This document shows, piece by piece, positions 60,120 to 64,000 of a stretch of DNA of 64,000 nucleotides. The position numbers and the translations under genes are program-made. Source of the DNA: Heliopora coerulea (Eukaryota; Cnidaria; Anthozoa; Scleralcyonacea; Helioporidae); the NCBI GenBank assembly GCA_030142905.1, contig JASJOG010000453.1, positions 77,501 to 141,500 of the forward strand, written 5' to 3'. Below the pieces are notes generated by a model. That model searched no databases. It worked only from the letters and a program-made list of their open reading frames with translations, and had not been told where the DNA came from. The first letter of the stretch is position 1. Every line of letters starts with the position of its first letter.

Positions 60120-61432
60120 GTAAGTTGATTCGTTATTTAATTACGTCCTACAATATGTAGAATTTACAACTATAGGTGGTTTATCGTGCCCTACATCGTC
60201 AAAGTTAACTCGCTAATTCTTGGAATAATCTTTTGGTAGGTCGCTTACAGGAGCGCGTTTTCATTAATCGTTTTGTTTTGATATGCCACTAAAGATCTTT
60301 AACTGCCACACTCGTCAACCTACTAGAAACTCTTATCAATAGGACTCTTAAGTCAAGATCTTTGGAAATGGATCCCCGTACCCGACAGCGTCTTACGGGT
60401 GAGTTTGCTTGCAATTGGCCGAGTAAACTAGGCGAGATATGGTTCTGTTTCAACTTCAAAGTTGGCTCAACCTTTATTCAAAAGTGATCATGATTTTTCT
60501 ATGAGAGTACGCAGACATAAAAAAAAAGAACAAAACAATTGTAATTTTACTGAGAAATTTGACGAAGGGTTATGCACTTGTGAATCATTAGAGAGTTGTA
60601 GATTAAAGACGGAAATGCGGCCGCAACGCCATGAAGAAATCTTTTCTATTTCTCTCCTCAGCTAAACGCCATTCTGTGACGAACGTCAGCAAATGACACC
60701 ATTTCGGCGTTCTCATTATTCTACCCTTAGTCAATCTAAAGCTCCCTCCTCGATTGTATATATTTGTAGATGTGTACATCTGTGTGGATCCATGTATGTA
60801 GGTTGATAAATAAGTTAATGTATACGCAGATATCAAGAATAGTAGGTGCTACTTTATGTTCTTCGACAAAATGCGCCTCTTGGTAACTAAAAATTATGTA
60901 CCTAAACAAAATAATAGAATTATGGTAATTAACTTTTTCTCTTACCTCCTTGAAAGATATACGACATTCCAGGTATATTCGATGTAAAGCACGAATTTAC
61001 CACTGTCATTTTGCATGGAGCTGTATGTCTAGCAAGTTGATTTGTTACCTACGCCAAAATAAATAGATAGTTCAATTTAATAAAAGAGAAAATGTAGTTA
61101 CTTTGCCATTTCAGAACTCATTCATCTTTTTACATAAAGGTTCTTTAAACTAATTTTCTAGCTCAAATTATCAAATTATCAGGTAGCCCAGATTAGTCAA
61201 TCTTTTAAAGGGCAGCAAACTTTATAGTGCAAACATCGGGATACTTTGCGTCAACATTTTCTTGTTTTGTTGAAGTTTGAATTAAAATTTCGATTGTTTA
61301 AAATACAAATGTCAAAAATTGCTGTTTTCCCATTATGTATATGTATGTTCACATGCATGTACATGCATATTCAAATATATACATTCAAACTATATATTCA
61401 CATATATATCTATCTATATATCTATATATATA

Positions 61433-61463
<31 letters not shown>

Positions 61464-62040
61464 AGATGTATATACATATACATATATATGAATATTCAGT
61501 TTGAATAGATTTAGTAAGAGGCGAAGATGAATTGTGGATGACAATTTGTATGCACATTTTTGTGAGCTGGAACATAAAGGTTTGGACGAAATGCAAATCG
61601 AACTAATTCATATGACAGATAGAAGTAATTCTACAGAGGGAAGGGTTTTGGGCGTATAATCTAGACTCATGTATTCCTCGAGGACTTAACATAAAGAGAT
61701 TTTATGCAATTTTAAAGGAACATTTAGTTATAAATAAACCCTGTCATCAGTTGGTGAACTAGCATCTTGATGAAGGGGTTTGTGCTGAAACGTTGACTTT
61801 TATATATATTTCTAAAATTCATCAAGAATTCATGAGGAAAATACAATAGAAAATCATAACCGTGTCGGGTCTTTATATGTGATAAAGACACGTGGCTTTA
61901 CATGTGAGGAAGAAGTTCATTTTTATTTGCTTACAAGAGATAAATTTCCCAACTTTCTTGGCGAATTAGCCTATTAGAAGGTTCATTTTAGAAGACATCT
62001 AAAAAAACTCGCAGTTCGTGCTTTATCGGGGTTTAAATAT

Positions 62041-62090
<50 letters not shown>

Positions 62091-63920
62091 AATAATTAAC
62101 TTTATACAGTTAGTTTATGTGTCTGTGTCTATGTATTTAAATACGTATATACAGGGTCCGCCAAAAAAATGTATACACATTTCAGGAAAAGAAAAACGAG
62201 TATAAATTTATTCAGATATCACGAGATTAATGCAAGTTACCTTTGGCCTCTACAATTGCAAGAGATGCTCAAAGTGGTGGCCATTAGCTTCCAGACACTT
62301 ATTAGTGTATATATATATATATGTGTGTGTATGCATTTTTTGGCTGATCCTGTATATATACTTATATTTTTAAGCATGCGTATGATGTAAAGATTCTGAA
62401 GTGCTGATGTTTGAAAGCAGCGTAATGTATCTCTTTAACGTGACTTTGTTTTGAGAGGCATTCACCATATCTGATTTATAAGTTAGGTAAATGTTTAGAT
62501 CTTTAGGATTATGTTTGATTTATTTATTTGCAGTTATAAAAATGAACATGGATGAGGAACCTTCGAATATCAGCGTTGACATTTCAACACGGATAAAATA
62601 CAACGGCCATTTGTCAAGTAACGGCTTTGTTCCCTATAGATCTCACGTAACTTTGTCTTGCAAAGTTTCATTTCGAGGAATTTCAGAAGAGATTTTCGAC
62701 ATGGTTTTGATCGCCTTTGGCCTTCCAAATGGTGCTCATGTTGTTCCTGGGAATTGCTTCGTGGTTACGAAGGATTCAAGTAAAAGATGTAAAATATCCA
62801 TCAAGAAGGCAACGATGTCCGACCAAGGAACCTACCGTTGTCTGGTCTATTACTTTTATAATGGAAAAACAATCGACAATTTTAAAGAAACAGTCCTCAG
62901 TAAGTGTGCTTCTCTTCATTATTTCGAACCTGCGAAACTCGAATTCTTCTCCCCATTTCTCGCCTTAGACTATATCATGTTGGCTGCATTTTTGTCGCTC
63001 ATTAATTAAATATATTAAAGGCTTGAGTACATAATTGCTCATTGGCGGAAATCGTCGCAAAATAATGTTTTTCACGTTATATATTGCTATAATTAACCTG
63101 AACAAAAGTGTCAACTAGGAAATCCAATGCGAGCATAAACGTCTAAAAAAATGTTTATAGGAGATTCCTTCTTTAAATTTGCGATAATCATCACTCTTAG
63201 CTTGGTATTACTTCTGTATGCAATCACTTCAGGTGATCTACCTGAAATCAAACTAAACAATACTTAGTTTCTCTACCTGATACCAACATTACCTTTGATT
63301 AATGAAGGAAGTGCACAGATACATTCCGAGACAAAATTCAGCCAGACCCTGTTCTAAGACCTTAGGTCATTTAATTTTTACCGAAGCCATGTACAACTGA
63401 CATAAAATAGGACAACTGTAGTCTTGGAGGGGAAGTTAAACGTATTCCCTAAGAATACTTCGTTTATAGAGGATTCTGTTGCAACTGTAAACGCAGTAAC
63501 TGAAATTGTGCTTGATATTTTGACTATTTTGTGTACAACAAAGAGTTTGAGGTGTTCAAAATTTCATAAACAATTATCAGAAATCTAAGAATACAGTAAT
63601 TTGGGGTAGAATTCTATGATAGCATTTTAACAAATTGTCAAAACCCAACGTTTTCGGGAAGTCGATGGTTATCCACATTAAACCTCGGGTACATCTCTTT
63701 TTGACTCTTTTTATGTCAGGTGTTGCATCACATCGATGCCCTTCATCAAAAATCTTTTGCAATATGAATAAAAAATGCGTCGACAAATATACCGAATGTA
63801 ACACAAGTCGTAAGTGTTTGCCTTCCGAGTTCACATGCCATAACGGACAATGTGTTGAAAATGATTATCTGTGCGATGACATTCCTGATTGCCAGGATAA
63901 ATCAGATGAAACTGGATGTG
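60029..63920 (+). CDS. Ig + LDL-receptor class A protein, partial (runs off window)
   Basis: Three phase-compatible exons on the same strand as the RTK: 60029-60119 (signal peptide), 62534-62899 (Ig domain) and 63720-63920 (LDLa). All internal phases are 1, so more modules can follow; the donor GTAAGT at 63921 shows that the gene continues past the right edge. It could encode a second receptor or a secreted multidomain protein. Joining the signal exon to the Ig exon across 2.4 kb rests on phase and order; another exon between them cannot be excluded. Confidence 0.65.
61500..61800 (+). pseudogene. Penelope-like element 3' relic, copy 3
   Basis: Reads CELEHKGLDEMQIELI, MTDRSNSTE and, in another frame, FWAYNLDSCIPRGLNIKRFY, resembling the region that closes GIY-YIG retroelement proteins (REGFWAYxLxxxxPxGLN). 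A 3' segment with GAAACGTTGACTTTTATATA follows. Confidence 0.5.
62042..62081. repeat. (TA)n microsatellite
   Basis: About 19 TA units. Confidence 0.9.
62152..62352 (-). mobile_element. Internally deleted mariner/Tc1-like element (201 bp)
   Basis: Ends CAGGGTCCGCCAAAAAAATG (left) and CATTTTTTGGCTGATCCTG (right) are imperfect inverted repeats, flanked by TA at 62150-62151 and 62353-62354. The minus strand keeps CLEANGHHFEHLLQL, the conserved C-terminus of a mariner-type transposase, showing that this is a deletion derivative. Confidence 0.75.
62534..62899 (+). CDS. Ig-domain exon of Ig-LDLa gene
   Basis: 122 codons, phase 1-1; acceptor TTTATTTGCAG, donor GTAAGT. VTLSCKVSFRGI and DQGTYRCLVYYF carry the canonical Ig cysteines. 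PGNCFVVTKDSSKRCKISI carries an added pair, in the same place as NCPHGG...KIC of exon A and NCPPGG...KVC of exon B, marking the three as one Ig subtype. Confidence 0.85.
62900..63719 (+). other. Intron 2 of Ig-LDLa gene
   Basis: AT-rich, nothing recognised. Confidence 0.5.
63720..63920 (+). CDS. LDL-receptor class A exon
   Basis: 67 codons, phase 1-1. One full LDLa repeat: CLPSEFTCHNGQCVENDYLC, then DDIPDCQDKSDETGC, with six cysteines and the calcium-binding acidic cluster. It is preceded by a shorter CPSSKIFCNMNKKCVDKYTE block with four cysteines that looks like a degenerate repeat. LDLa modules bind proteins or lipoproteins extracellularly. Confidence 0.9.
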
Positions 63921-64000
63921 GTAAGTGCATTATGTAAAGGAAATATAACGCATATATCAACCTATCAACCTAAGGGCACACTGCTAATGTTATTATCATT

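Larger units (their letters stand above)
60120..62533 (+). other. Intron 1 of Ig-LDLa gene
   Basis: Holds TA microsatellites (about 61394-61470 and 62042-62081), a Penelope 3' relic and a deleted mariner. The short open frame at 60462-60665 has no recognised domain. Confidence 0.5.

Noticed and set aside
60462..60665. Frame with clustered Cys as an extra exon of the Ig-LDLa gene
   Set aside because: No convincing acceptor/donor pair in phase 1 and no recognised domain.
61246..61596. Open frames with Tyr-Ile runs over TA repeats (also near 29025-29136)
   Set aside because: Products of TA microsatellites read in frame.

Overview
This is eukaryotic, AT-rich, intron-containing DNA. Its content fits a cnidarian, most likely an anthozoan (coral or sea anemone) nuclear genome: an Ig/FN3 receptor tyrosine kinase in 18 small exons, nearly all phase 1; small Ig-domain genes; and a mixed load of CR1/L2-like LINEs, Penelope-like elements, a DIRS element, PIF/Harbinger and Tc1/mariner transposons, foldback elements and a tRNA-derived SINE. 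The taxonomic call is inference from gene and repeat content, not from a marker gene.

All host genes found lie on the + strand, head to tail. (1) About 1.67-3.56 kb: the last two exons of a small Ig-domain protein (Ig exon 1671-2009, terminal exon 3385-3560); its first exon was not found. (2) An orphan signal-peptide exon at 3955. (3) 14525-16775: a complete three-exon gene for a 162-residue secreted single-Ig protein. (4) 31951-58369: a complete 836-residue receptor tyrosine kinase, signal peptide-Ig-Ig-FN3-FN3-TM-kinase, whose 18 exons I joined by splice sites and reading phase. (5) 60029-63920 and beyond the right edge: a gene with a signal peptide, an Ig domain and LDL-receptor class A repeats. 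The Ig domains of genes 1, 3 and 5 share an extra cysteine pair between the two canonical Ig cysteines, so the window looks like a local cluster of related Ig proteins around an Ig receptor kinase. A ligand, decoy or co-receptor relation is speculation.

Mobile elements by region: 0-0.6 kb Penelope relic (-); 4.8-7.0 kb LINE (+) with one nonsense codon in the RT; 17-20 kb DIRS relic (-); 20.36-21.90 kb PIF/Harbinger with exact TIRs, TAA target duplication and internal deletion; 21.9-22.9 kb LINE tail (-); 24.64-28.44 kb nearly complete two-gene PIF/Harbinger, itself between 175-bp inverted repeats; 30.5-31.4 kb two Penelope endonuclease fragments; 44.6-51.7 kb nested elements in kinase intron 12 (a long-inverted-repeat element, a Tc1-like element in its spacer and a 3.6-kb long-TIR transposon that split one arm); SINE copies at 51.7 and 53.8 kb; a 201-bp deleted mariner at 62.15 kb. 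The largest gene-free stretches (7.2-14.5, 22.9-24.4 and 58.4-60.0 kb) show only short repeats.
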